A stretch of DNA of 64,000 bases from Ascaris suum (lineage: Eukaryota > Nematoda > Chromadorea > Rhabditida > Ascarididae), in the NCBI GenBank assembly GCA_013433145.1, contig CM024190.1, forward strand, positions 4,836,001 through 4,900,000, written 5' to 3'. Of the stretch, positions 22,801 through 44,573 are shown in pieces. How positions within the stretch are numbered: the first letter of the stretch is position 1; every line of letters begins with the position of its first letter. A program made the translations under genes and the position numbers. The notes beneath the pieces were generated by a model, which did no database searches, was not told where the DNA came from, and saw nothing but the letters and a program-made list of their open reading frames with translations.

Positions 22801-25800
22801 TTCGCTGTAGGACGATTGTTTGTGTCGCCGTACGAAATATTTTTTTCATGCAGTTTATTTCCCCACAGGAGCCATTGGTTTCTTTATATCGTCTGCTGTA
22901 TGAAATGGCGTTGCAAACAAGAGAACATCTTGAATAGAAAAGTTAGTGAATTTGAAGTTACAATTCTTATGTTAGGGCATTTCGATGAATAGTCTCTGCT
23001 TTATTTTAAATGCACTTGTGGCTAAACAATGGGAGGCATTAGTGCTTATTCCAAAAAAAGTCTATCGTTTCACAGCAGCAATGTTAAAAGTTCAATATAG
23101 GGCTATAATTTTTCACTGCTCGAATTATCTCATTCTTTTATTGTGGAAATTTTCGTGAAAATTTCTGAGAACTATTTGCAGATTCCATTTATTCATAGGA
23201 GGAAGGACATTCGTTTAACGCAACTTGTGTTGCGAAAATGAGAATAGCGTTCGGCAACCAAATACTCGTCTAAAAGAAAACTTTTTTTTTGCGGCTACGG
23301 GTACTGCTTGGGAATTGGCTGCGATTAGTGAGGTGGCTCATCTGGTGCAGGAGAAGGTTTGGGCGAATGTCGTTGCATAATTTATGTGAGACTTACTACA
23401 CATGTAGAGTGGCTTTTGAAAGAAACGTGAAAATTTGGCCTCATGTCAACCGAGAATAAACTCGTTTTTTGGAGATTTGATCTGTTACCGGTTGATGGGT
23501 AAATTCATACCTCATGATAGAGCAGTGGCAGAGGAAGCTTTATTTGTTTCTGAGCTTACCTTTCGAATGGTTTTTGGAGTGTACGAAATTGACTAATACT
23601 TGCCTGTAACAATGCAAAAAGCTCGTGAAGAGAGCAATATCTGGATAAATAAGCGTAACACGATGAAATTTGACGTGTACCTAAAATATTTGAATGTTTG
23701 TTTGTGGAATTTGAATCGTGGTGTTCGATAATTACTTTTCACTTTAAGAGAGCATACAATGAAAAGTTTTGCAATTTTTGTAGTTTTTTTCGCAAAAGAT
23801 CATCACCTCCCATCTGATATCTTCGTTACGAAGATCAGAGTTGCTTAGCCACTTCCAGCGTAGGTCGTGATAGGGTGAATTGAGAGCGGTTGTCGGATGC
23901 GAAGCGCTTACGGACATCTTAACTGACGCTCCTCTGAATTCCTCTCAAAGAAACTCTTCCAAACTCTTCATCGACTAGGTTTTGATTCCCACTGCGCTAG
24001 AGCTTAGGGCCGCTATGAGATTTTTTTATAACGCACTTAGTACATTTTTTGGGAAAACTATGGATAACGTCAGTTGAAGAGCATCTCTGTGGTACTGGAA
24101 CTCACACTAGCTTGTGATAAATGAGCCTGTAAGTGTTTCGCTGGCAAGAATTTTTTTATACCACTTTTTGCATGCACGTTATTCCTTGTGCATACTATGC
24201 TGCATTAGAATCGGTTTAGATGCTCATCTGTGGTTTTTATGGTTTTTACCACACTCAGCAAATTTCTTTACCTTAGTTTCAGCGCCTGTCAATTTGAATT
24301 TGCCGAAGGGAAACACATATATGGGTAGAGACACGGCGCCACGATAGCACGCCTTTGCCAATGAAGTTTGTAATGTCATAACGGAGCATGGGCAAAGTGC
24401 AGTTGGTGAACGCTTTTAATGTGCGGATTGTGGTTGCAAAATTTTGACGGTGTAATCCTTACGTTTCGCTCCTGTAGAAGCAGTTTAATGTATACGCTCA
24501 GGTGTGGAGCTATGTGGCGATTGGCAGGTGCATAAATTTGAGTATTACAAAAATGTGACAAGACTGGAGCAACTCAAAGATAGGGGTATTTCAGGTGACC
24601 ATGTGCGATGTGACCGTGCGTGAGATGGGCAATTTGCACAACTGGACTGTGCAATGCGTTCTCATGGTGAATATGTTCGCTGAGAAGATCTTTCTCTTCT
24701 TATGGTTCTGGTTCTGCTTCGTTGCTATCGTGACCTCTATCAACTTCCTGTATTGGCTATTTGTGAGCCTGTCATCATCACAATCTCGTGCTTTCATAAG
24801 GAAGTATCTTGTAAGTTCAAGTTCCTTCAACCAATGGAACTCTGTGATTGCTAAATTCCTTGTCTGTAACTCTATGTTTTCGGAGTGTCTTAATATTATA
24901 CGTTTGTCTGTGGAGACGAACGACAATACTCCTGATTCATCTCAAGTTAGGAAAGGGGAAGGTGCACTTCGTAAGAAGTTTTTTTCGCATTTGACAAATT
25001 TGACATTCGTGGGGAATTGAAGGAGAGTGACGAAGATAGGGAAGATGAGTATGTGAATCACCCTTGATCTCTTTTTAAGAGACCGAATAGAATCGTAATG
25101 AGAGTATGGAGCTCCCTCCAGATGGCAGGCTGTCTCTTCCTTTTAGCGCTGGTCCTCCGAAAAATTCCCTTCAGGGGTGCCAGAAGTTAGGAGAAGCACA
25201 AGTCTGAGATTCCCGAGTGCCAACACTGCTTGTATTCTATGCTTTTTCTTTTCCTTTTCTGGCTTTGATTGGATTCGAAATGAATGTTGCTATAAGGATA
25301 GACTGAATGGCGCAAGCCAATTGGCAGACAGCGCTTGAATGCCATGGGAAGTGCTCTTGATCGATGTTACTGAGGTGACATATGGCGGAAGAGAGGGGTT
25401 AATTTGAGCTGTGAGCCAAGGTGCAACGGTTGAAAATATCATAGGGTCTCAAAACAAGATGCTGCACCTGTATATTTCTCAACTTTTGGAGTATTTATGA
25501 TTCTATAAGTATAGTTTCACAAGGTACGACAACGATATACAGCGTTTGCGACTAAGGCGGATAGAAGCTTCGTGGAGACTGGGTTATTTTTTTTCTGAGA
25601 ACTTCAGATAAGGGATTATTTTAAGGGTTTGCTGGAGGAGCAGAGGGTGGATTAGGTGAGGTTTAACGGGAAATGATAGATATTCGGCTAGGCATTTAAG
25701 AAAGATGAGCGAAAGTGTTAAGTCAGCAGACGTTACTTGCACGGCTGGGATCTCGATAGTGCACTTGTTCTGACCCCCTGTATCGGGCTTAGTAAGCACC

Positions 25801-27403
25801 TGCAAAATTCATTTAACATCATGTTGTCGCGTTGTTCCTATTCTTTCTTCGTCCACTGCCTTCACCAGCCTTTATGAAAGTAAGGTTTTTTCTACCTTTG
25901 AAGTACTTATACTGTTTGCAATATTTGCTCATTAAATGCTGATTGTTTATTTGCAGTATTTGATTGCTCATTGAATAGTCTTCAGGATTTCAACGACAGA
26001 AAGAATATAAGCGACCAACAGATTGATGATTTCATTAGTCAGATGCTTCGAAAAGATGGCATTACCGTATTGAGGCTCATTAGCGACAACTGCGGCGATC
26101 TGGCAGTAGCTGAAATTGTCGTCAAATTATGGGACGCTTACGAAGATACACCAAGGTTCACAGGTTCAGCACTTATTCATCAGTGGACAGTCGCACCACA
26201 TATCCAACCTTGCGTGTAGCCAAGAGATTCTCCTTGCACATACTTTTCAAGCAGCACCTTGTCGCTGTATACTGGGGAAGTGGAATTTGAAGGAAAGGCG
26301 GCCTTGAAAGAGAGTAAGATAGGTCATTTAATCTGCTCGAAATCGGACGTGTTCACGACTGTCCCGATGTGCACTGTCAACTGATTCGTTTCCTTTAGTG
26401 AAGTAAAGTTCTCAACGTTTGTCTCTTAAATGAGTCTTATTTATGTTGCAATGTATAATTCGTTGTTGGGATTATGGGAATGGAAGCAAGTAAGACAGGA
26501 GGACGAACGTTTCGACGACACTTCTCTCTTAATTATCGAATATGAACCGAGCATTTTTACGGATGAAAATCCTTCATTTTGGTGTTTTGTAACAGTATAA
26601 ATAAGGAGAGGGTTAAGTTAGTGCTGCTCTGCCACTAATACTTGTTACTAAATCTAGCATTGCTTACATGTGTACTGCGTTACATCACTCCACCACCAGC
26701 TATTATTACATCCTGTTCTACTTACTAGTACCATCAATAGTACTCATCATTTCCTTTAATAACTACCACTATTTTCCTTAATACTTCTCCACTTTCCTAG
26801 TTGGGAATCTTCGCTTGAGAATGCCGTTGATACTGCAGTTTTTATTACTACTTAATCAAATCTAGCACTTTTAACACAGTGACAGTTCACCTGGTGGCTG
26901 GTGCCAGTTTCGATGCTGGCTATTAGTGCTGTCAATGGCGTTTCTTACGGCACGTGTTAATCGATTAGTTAAATATTGCATAAAAAGTTGCTTTTAATAA
27001 GCAATATTAGTCTAATACCAACCATAGGAGAATAGAGTTCCCGTGTGTTTTATGTCATTGTAGGAAAGGAGGAAGTAAAACCTGCGATTTCCAGCGAGGA
27101 GAACGCATATACACTCATCGGTTCCGAAAGAAATCGAGAGTCTTCGATAAAAATTGTTCACCGAAATGTGCTGTGAATTCGTTTGCAGTTATTATTCCAG
27201 AGCTTCGTAGAATGAAAAGATTTTTCATGTAGGAAGCAACGTTTATTGTTTTCATCGTTATTCATTGCTTCCGTACTGCTCTGTTTGTTATTTATAATTT
27301 ATGACACGCAACTGAGGAGTGAAATATTTCAGAAGTAAGTGAGGAGTCGGACGCTGGCTATTTGGAGGACTTCCAGGAGGATTGCGGTATGCCAGAGGAA
27401 TGA
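16853..27403 (+). CDS. Innexin B (gap junction channel protein), eight exons
   Basis: Innexin of about 391 aa. Exons: 16853-17029, 17911-18014, 19572-19672, 20507-20641, 22316-22509, 24595-24810, 25986-26163, 27333-27403; donors and acceptors are consensus-like and every codon phase agrees. Landmarks: DEDAVDRINY before TM1; loop-1 cysteines at 52 (LQCWVPAQF) and 70 (GGWEVYIENHC); AYYQWIPFI entering TM2; GVYVTILYIFVKF for TM3; FLGPQYTFWG; HFPRVTMCDV and TVQCVL with loop-2 cysteines 241 and 258; MFAEKIFLFLWFWF for TM4; KDGITVLRL in the tail; acidic C-terminus ending in PEE. Start chosen at the ATG giving MLHLLPQYLEKL. Oddities: Val and His replace the usual Gln and Tyr in the WEQY..NYC loop motif; the segment before TM3 is about 10 residues shorter than in innexin C. 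Same orientation and closely matching architecture to innexin C, suggesting tandem duplication. Confidence 0.9.
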
Positions 27404-30400
27404 TAATTTGCACCTCGTCGAGTCACTAATCTTCTTGCTTCGCTCATTCTATTGATGTCGAGATGCTTACGGCATTCCATATTTGATGCTTATTCATAAA
27501 TTTTCGAGCATGACTCAACTTTCTTCCGCACTTAACTCTTATCCATTTTCTTTTGCATGCTTTATAGATTTTGCTGCTGTGAATAAAATTCGCCGACTCC
27601 GAATAATTTGTCGTATGTCTCACTAACCGAAGCTTGTATATAACATATGGACTGTCAAGGGATGATCAGCATGGATTTTGTGTTTGATTCATTTATTCCA
27701 TGCAGTAATCCCACTAAAAGCTGAAATTGACCGCAAAATAATCAGAGTTAAAAGAAAGAGCACATATTAGCAATGACAAGTCGTTGCTGACTACAAAAGG
27801 AGGGGAATGAAATTAGTATCTACACTGCTATTAATCTCATCATTGTTGACTTTTATGGAGACTCATCTTCACTTGTCTAGTGTTGGAAAGAGGCGTTATG
27901 CATGAAGATACTCGCCTCGTGGCAGCTGAGCTAGCAGTGGCTTTTGCTCTATTTATGTGCTGAAGGATGCAAATATTCGGTTTAACAAGCCTATGGCCTT
28001 GGTGTTTTAAACTGATGGAAATGGGAATTTAATATTGATTTTAACTTATTGAATGAAAAATAGGAATTGAATTTAATTTGCATAGCTTATCTAGCTGCAG
28101 AGTTGTCATGGCCATGGAATAGGAAGTCATGCCGATGGAGCCAGCTTGTTGCATGATGGCTGATCGCTGTGCGGAATGCGTGTTGGCTTAGTCGTTTGCT
28201 CTATCGCAAACACAAATCTCGTCTACCGTGCTTTGAAAATTGAGTTTATAATTCGAGAGAAAACACTCTCATCTTCTGTTGCTCACTCTGTGTATCAACG
28301 CTTCTCGAAAGCAGCATCGGCATTCCAATGGCATCTTCTTTTAAGAGAAGATACATCTGTCTTTTTACTCACAAAAGCGACTGGAAAATGCACTTTCGCT
28401 GTGCGATTCGACGATGTATGCTCGGCGTCGCATCTGCGCTCTTAGCTCTGCAAGCGTTGTTTTTGTCGCTGCTCCGGTCTAATGAGAAGAGGCGTCCTAA
28501 CGGAACGGTCAGGATTTTAGACAGGATTTTATTGGGAGAAGAGAAGCTATGAAAGTCTAAAGTGGTTGTTGCTCTGAGATCGCAGTGAAGCTAGAGAGAA
28601 TGGATCCATGCAATTCATCAAACAAATCTGAAGTAATTGTAACCAAAAATAAGTCAAAGGGAATTTTTGGACAATTTCCTTTGAATTGTTAGGGACAATC
28701 TGTCTCTTGTTTTTCTACAACTGTTAGGTTTCGGCTCCCAAGAAACAAACTTGTGGAGGGTTGTGCTTTAAACTTGATTGGTAAAGAGAAGTGTTCTCTT
28801 TCACGTGTTTTTTGCTCGACGAGACCACCCGTAAGGTCATTCTTTTTTATTACTGAGCCATAGAGTTGCTATTTATTCGTCGTTATTTGCAGCATCCGGA
28901 TGATTCTTATTTTTAATTGCTAGCCTGTCTACCTGATGCGATCGGAATGAAAACATCAAATAATTTTTGATAAAGAATATAGCTATCTGAATTGATGATT
29001 TCTAAGTCTACGCTGAAATCCTCACCTTTTTAAGGTATGAGATGTTTTTTGCGCTTTTTCAAAATTCATTTGGACAGTTCGTGCTAATGAGTTGTTCCTT
29101 CTTCGACAAAAAAGTCGCCTTTTATGTAGTTTTGATATTGTAGACCCATTCATTGAAAATTTCCACTAACATCGCAGATGTGACGCAGTTCTGAAGAGCG
29201 TCAAAACGTTCCTCACTTATTCTCTCAAAACCACCAGATCGATTTGTTTTAATTCAAAGGCATTTACTACAGCAAGTAATGCTGATTTACGAACAGCTTG
29301 CCGAAAGAAATGTGCTTCTTATTGGTACTTTCAACCGAAGGTATAACTTCTTTCAAAAACTGAGGAGGAGATGAACGGGAGGACGCCTTGTACGTCAGAA
29401 AGGATAGGCGCCAACTTCGTTTGGAATCATCATCAAGCGACGACCGCCGCAGCGAATTTTATCTCAGAGTTATGCATTATTTTGCTTCCTTCGTGTCCAG
29501 TGTTGGGATAGAGAGAAAAAGAGAGAGGGAGAAGACGAATAGAAAGATTTGCATGCGAGTTTAAAAGGTATGAAATTCGGAGGGGGCGCATGCTTCCAAC
29601 TCCTCCCCTCCCTTATCCACTTCTACTTTGAATCTGTTGTCGATAGGAAACTCCATCATTCGAACTGTTCAATATTGTTCACGGTGAACACTGTGCACTC
29701 TGAATGCTTCGAATAACTGTAAATGCATTACTCGAATCTTGAAATTTTACCTGACTATTGATCTTCAAAAGAAAGGTGACCACTGGGAAATAAGCTTTCC
29801 TCTGTAGCACATGTTGCTGCGCTCCCCAAGCACTGAAACTGTGGTGCTACTCAACAAAAATTTTCAATTTTTTGCAAATTTCATTCCAAATTTCGTCTAC
29901 TGCATTTTTTTTCAGTTGTTTTGAAGTTGCATCTTATACTAACATGTGTATTATTAGTTTAGATGTATATTATTTTAGGTTTTGGATGTTCAATGTTTCC
30001 AGGGTAATGATAGAATTATATTATAGGTTTGCATATGTTTAATAATATTTACATTTTAGTTATATGCCGTGGAGAAAAATTTTTTGTGTGATGCGAAGTT
30101 GTAATGTTAGACTGCGATGGACGTCGTTCGGTTACAGCGGGAAGACGTGTAAAGCGTTGCCGTTCCTCAAAAAATTTAATCTGATCGAGAATTTGGTATA
30201 CTTTCAGGTTTATTGTTGGTATTCGAATTCGAAATGATTGGCAATTTAGGTAAGTGGCTTGAGGGGCTTCTGCTCTATTCGGTATGTTGCAAATATACTG
30301 CAGCATAGGGCGATTCGAACAGCAACATTATTAAACACTTCGTTGTCGTCGTTTCTTTATACCTGAAAGTTTCCCTTAAAACTTACATCTGTTCGGTCAT

Positions 30401-31123
30401 ACAAAGACGCAAACCTTTCAACAGCCAATAGATCAAGCCAACAGTCAGTTGATGATGTTCATTAGGCATGCACATTCGTCAGCAATGTAAATGAAACATC
30501 GCAACCGGTGGAAGGCTAACCCGACATACAGACAATCGTATCGTGCGGGTACACCCGGACAACCAAATATGAACAACGATCGCTTCATAATCCGTTGTTG
30601 CCTCACGGTTTCCATAAAATGTGCGAAAACCCACAATTCAAGCCCACTGGAAAACCGTCCACTGCACACGTGCACACGTCGTCCAGCCCACATAATGAAA
30701 TTTGAAACGGTTGCGATTTTCTGTTGTGATTCGAAGGTTTTTTAAGGCAGCGTCATATACCATATTGTTTGCGTAATGTGATTACGAGGCCATATCATGT
30801 AAACACGTTGTTTTTCATATTAAATATGCAAATTCATGGAGAGTCGTAGTTACAAAGTTTCTCTCAAAGCGTGTCTGCCATCTAAAAACTCTCAACTATA
30901 GTAAGTTCATTGCTCGATTATGAGCGCTATCCAAAAAATAAGTAAAGTCTGAGGTCTCACAACTTAACAACGGGTCTTAACAGTACGTCATATGACGGAC
31001 GTATGTTTTTGTCCTTTCCACAGCCGCTTGATGTCTGATTTTTGGTTTCATAAGAGATGAAGCTGTTGTATGACTCCGCCCACGACGCAAGCGGGGAACG
31101 AGCAATACACATTGCTCAGAGTA
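27404..31123. other. Spacer between innexins B and C
   Basis: About 3.7 kb separating the two tandem innexins. It contains the innexin B 3' flank, with AATAAA at 27582-27587, and should contain the innexin C promoter, but no motif could be assigned. No protein-coding exon or RNA gene was recognised on either strand. Confidence 0.5.
27582..27587 (+). terminator. Candidate polyadenylation signal of innexin B
   Basis: AATAAA about 180 bp past the innexin B stop codon (27401-27403), the first canonical hexamer on the plus strand after the stop that I noticed. Confidence 0.5.
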
Positions 31124-40519
<9,396 letters not shown>

Positions 40520-43500
40520 AGGATGCATACCGTGCACGAGCATCAACAAATACATATATCAGAACTGAGACGTAATTCATGCAGCTCTGGGTGCTTATAA
40601 GCTCTCTCTTATAATACATTTTTTCAATGCTAACACCTCTTCAGGCTGCGCTTCTCTCCGCAGTTATATTATTTCCAGCTGGAGGCCTCTTCTTTCCCAT
40701 TTAAACAGCCTTCTGGGAAATTTAGGGATTCTGGCGGAAGAATGCTTCAGAAATCGACTAACTCTTCTTAGTGTATGACATTTGCGATTCTATATGCACA
40801 ATATTTATTTCAAAGCATTTATACTTGGGTATACACGTTATTTCCTACTCATCCTTGGATAGTATCTTCGCATGAACCACCCAAGCAGAAACCCTTTAAA
40901 AAGTTGCTCTTCATGAGTACGTTCAATACCAAGTTTTGTAACAGAGAATAGTGGTGCTTGAAGAAGGATGCAAATCTGTTTAGCAAACACTGTTTAATAT
41001 TTGCTTGATGGAATGGATACTCTGCAATATTGTAATGACGTGACCAGCAAACTGCTCGTATGCAAACACAGTCCCCTAAACCTTCCCTCTCCTCCCCTCC
41101 CATTCTTTCTTCGCCATCTTTTGCCACCCCCTTCACTCCATAAAGAGATTGCTTCAAATAATCATCGCACGTCTTTGGTCGTTTTGTGTGATTTTGAGAA
41201 CATTTAAATGTGATTGGTGTTTACGATGGCAGAGTGAAATCAATGTCAATTTCATTTACTCACTTCTACTGCATTCCTTTCTTTGACTTATTTGATCGTT
41301 CCACTTAATCGTTAGTCTTGCGCACTTCAAATGAGCCTGCAACATCATTCTCATATTTGGCATAAAGTTTTCTTCATCATACCGTTCACTCACACAAGCT
41401 GAACTGTCATTGCAAGCATTAATCAGGACGGTCGTTAATCGCCAAACTGGAGGTATGAAGATAAGTAATGCGGTGCGAATCTCGTTGAATCAGGTTGCTG
41501 TAGCAAAATGACTGTCACGCTTCGAGGGGTGTTGCAGGCCGCAGTGTGGTATTTTGTTGCGGCATTTGGCTTGTAAGGTCATTGACAATATCGTGCGAAC
41601 ATATGACCTGTTCAGAACCATCGACTATCCGAGCAAAGCTCAGCAAGCTTCATAGGTAAAACAACAGAAGGGAAACTGGTACACATAATTGCTATCAGTC
41701 GTTATCGAACGGCAGTTTATTCGTCCTTCAAACGTTTCGGAGCTCTCTTTTCTTGTTAGAGAAAGCAATTACTTTTTTACCTAGCTGAGTGTAATTCGAA
41801 TGAAGAGCGTAATTTGACACGCTTTGTCGCAGTGTTGATTCGATGTTGCTCGAAAGAATGCGATGAGTTTTACGCCGAGTGGGTGAATGCGATATAGTGT
41901 CACAACAAGGAAACCGATGATCAACGACCGAGTGCTGTTAGATGTCGGGAGTGAAACAGCGTCATGACTGCATTCATATTAGAATTGTTGTCAACAAAAC
42001 TTACGCTTTGTCGCTCAAAAATCTTGCCGGGTCACCTGACAGTAAGACGTAAGAACCTGCCGCGAACAACATACAAGTATTTAAGAAGTGCACATTGCGT
42101 CATTTGTTTGGGTGCAGAGCAAGCTCTTCTTGAATTGTTTACGTGCATCATCCAATCAATTTTTTTAGACTCAAGTGCTAGACGATTCTATTTTTCGTAG
42201 GCACAGGTAGGGGAAGACAATATGCACAAAAAACTGTGAAGAATGGGAAATTAGGAAACAATAAGAAAATTTTGTGCGCAAATGAGGACAAAATAAAAGA
42301 TAGCGCATGGGAAGAAAAGGCAGGAGTAGCGAAAGAGGACTGTACAAGAGTAACCGTAATAATTACAAGTATTCGTTGTGAAATCTTCATCGAAGAATTT
42401 CGCTCTATCGCATAGAGTCATAACGAAGCAGTGCAGCTTGGGTATTGCACATATCCCCAAGGCATCCATCGTCACATCTTCTTTGTTAGCTGTGCTGCAC
42501 AATGCATGAACAGTACACAGAGTGCAACCAGTTTGCAATTGCTTGTGATGGAGTTCCTTTGATACCTGTACCCAACGATTCATCTCCATGTCAACACTTT
42601 AAGCTTACATTCAAAACAGGAACGCGTGGAAATGTCACTTTGTTATGAACTTACAGTGGGTGACGTGTTTCAATTAATACAACAGTAAAAGTATTGTTCG
42701 TTAGCTACGAATCAAAATGTGCTTCCGTAAGTAATGCGGATCTTCAACAGCCTCTGGTAACCACTGATATACTGCCGTGGTTGATATCTTCAGTTCGGCG
42801 GCAAGCGAAATGGCAAACACCGATGGATGCGACAGTTTCTTTACTGACCACAAGCCACAGGAAATAACTTCAGAAAAAAAATAGCACACCTTTGAAAGTG
42901 GCAAGCTCACCTTGGAATTCACCTCTCAGTTGCTCAAAATACCCCAACACTGTGCCTCATATTAGTGATCGAAATGGTGGAACAGCGACGACAGAACATA
43001 ATTAACTAGCTGGAGGAAAAATTGCATAATGCGACGTATAATTCGATAATTTCGCCGCTTCGGTGAGTTGTGAGTCGACGTGCGCTCGTTTCGCAATATG
43101 CCACCGATGAGGGAAGGCTGTTTGCTGCATTTGGGCACGACGAGCCACAAAAAATTGCAAGCGAGAATGACGGCAAGCGTTGATTCATAGGTGTGCAACG
43201 TTTATTTGTGCGTTAGTAAGACAACACCTGTTGCAGAGCAACGGGCTATTAATGGATGAAAAGCGAACATACGCGTGGATTGCATCATCCTGACGTTTCG
43301 ACGATGCATCCACAATTACCTTCCACCACATTTGTTTGTTGTAGAGATCTCCCCTCTCCCTCACCCCCCCCCCTCCCTCCCCTAATTCTCTACTGGTTGG
43401 CCCGGTTCGCAACGAGCTCTGAAACATTCTGCAGTTAATGCAAAAATTAGAACAATATTTGCAATGTTAAGCACCATGAACGCTACGATTGCAACAGACG

Positions 43501-44509
43501 ATAACTTCCACACAATGCCGGTCTCCTACGCTGTAACAAATGCACGTGCAGCTCATACCAACTTTTTACACCTTGCTTGCGAACTTGCTCAGCTGACGAA
43601 TCTCGGATGTGAGACCATTGAGACCATGCTGACTATTACGATATCTTCAGCGACGGAAACAGCATCTCCATTATTACTCGGTGGCATTAATTTGTGTACG
43701 TATGAAAAGTTGAGTGGCTTCCACTATCTCATGCTGACGGCCACGTTGTAATACTTCTTCCGGAGTATGGAAGCTGGGAAAAATGTGTCCCCTCAGACAG
43801 TATTCCACAACTATGATGAACTTCCCACCACCGCAAGTTGAACTGAATATTTGCATGAAACGGTTTCTGGTCCGTGCGCCCACGATGGGTACGCGCCGGC
43901 ATTTGTTGCCTAACACCAACGTGATTTTTGGCGTACGAAACCGTGCTCTGATTTCTAGTCTCAGGTTGGCGCATGTGATCCGTGTGCGTTCGTTGCTCCG
44001 CGTAGACGCAGAGCGCGTGATCTCACCACACGCGCGCTCGCTCCGCCTTGTGCTCTCGGCGCTTATAAGCGGCACGCACACGCCTGCCTCGCCACTGCTC
44101 TCGCAATGCTGTAGTCGGGCGAAGCAGTGGGCTTATAACGCCCTGTGAGTTGCGGTAGTTGGAGGCAAGTCTGTAGAGTTGGTAATGCCGTGCGAGGGAG
44201 TTTCACTATCACCGATGATCAACGGCATGATCCAGCGTACCGTACGGGGGTGTATCTATTTCTGTATATAATGGCAGTAGCATGGCACTGGCTATTATTC
44301 GGCCATTCGTTGGCACTGCGGATCGTCTGAAAGTGTTCAAGGGACACGCAAGGAAAAGCGCAGTATTTTGGTGTCCGACGCTGACCGGATGAATTGACCG
44401 TCGTATTCTGTCCCGGTATTGGCAGAAGATGTCTCCCTCTCCAAGTAATCATTGTGTGCAGACGTCAGTTTCTTGTACGCGCTCAAACGAACTGTCCGAC
44501 ACACTGATT

Positions 44510-44573
44510 CGTCCGTTCCATGATTCCGTTGATCTGTTGGGGCAGTGAGTAGTAGAGTAATCTACACCTGCAT
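44510..44573 (-). pseudogene. Possible retroelement integrase remnant
   Basis: A short minus-strand frame reads YSLPQQINGIMERTNQ followed by CVGQF and then a stop. It resembles the conserved PQ.NG..ER.N segment around the catalytic Glu of retroelement integrases. Neighbouring frames are broken by stops and no reverse transcriptase could be read, so this would be a decayed fragment. The match is short and may be coincidental. Confidence 0.25.

Noticed and set aside
24811..25017. Reading innexin B straight through past 24810
   Set aside because: A strong GTAAGT donor sits right after FIRKYL and the downstream frame loses innexin character; the exon at 25986 continues the family sequence.
42701..42922. 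Minus-strand frame with a helix-turn-helix-like stretch (AAELKISTTAVYQWLP)
   Set aside because: Only a short resemblance, with no adjacent transposase or DNA-binding domain and no splice support.
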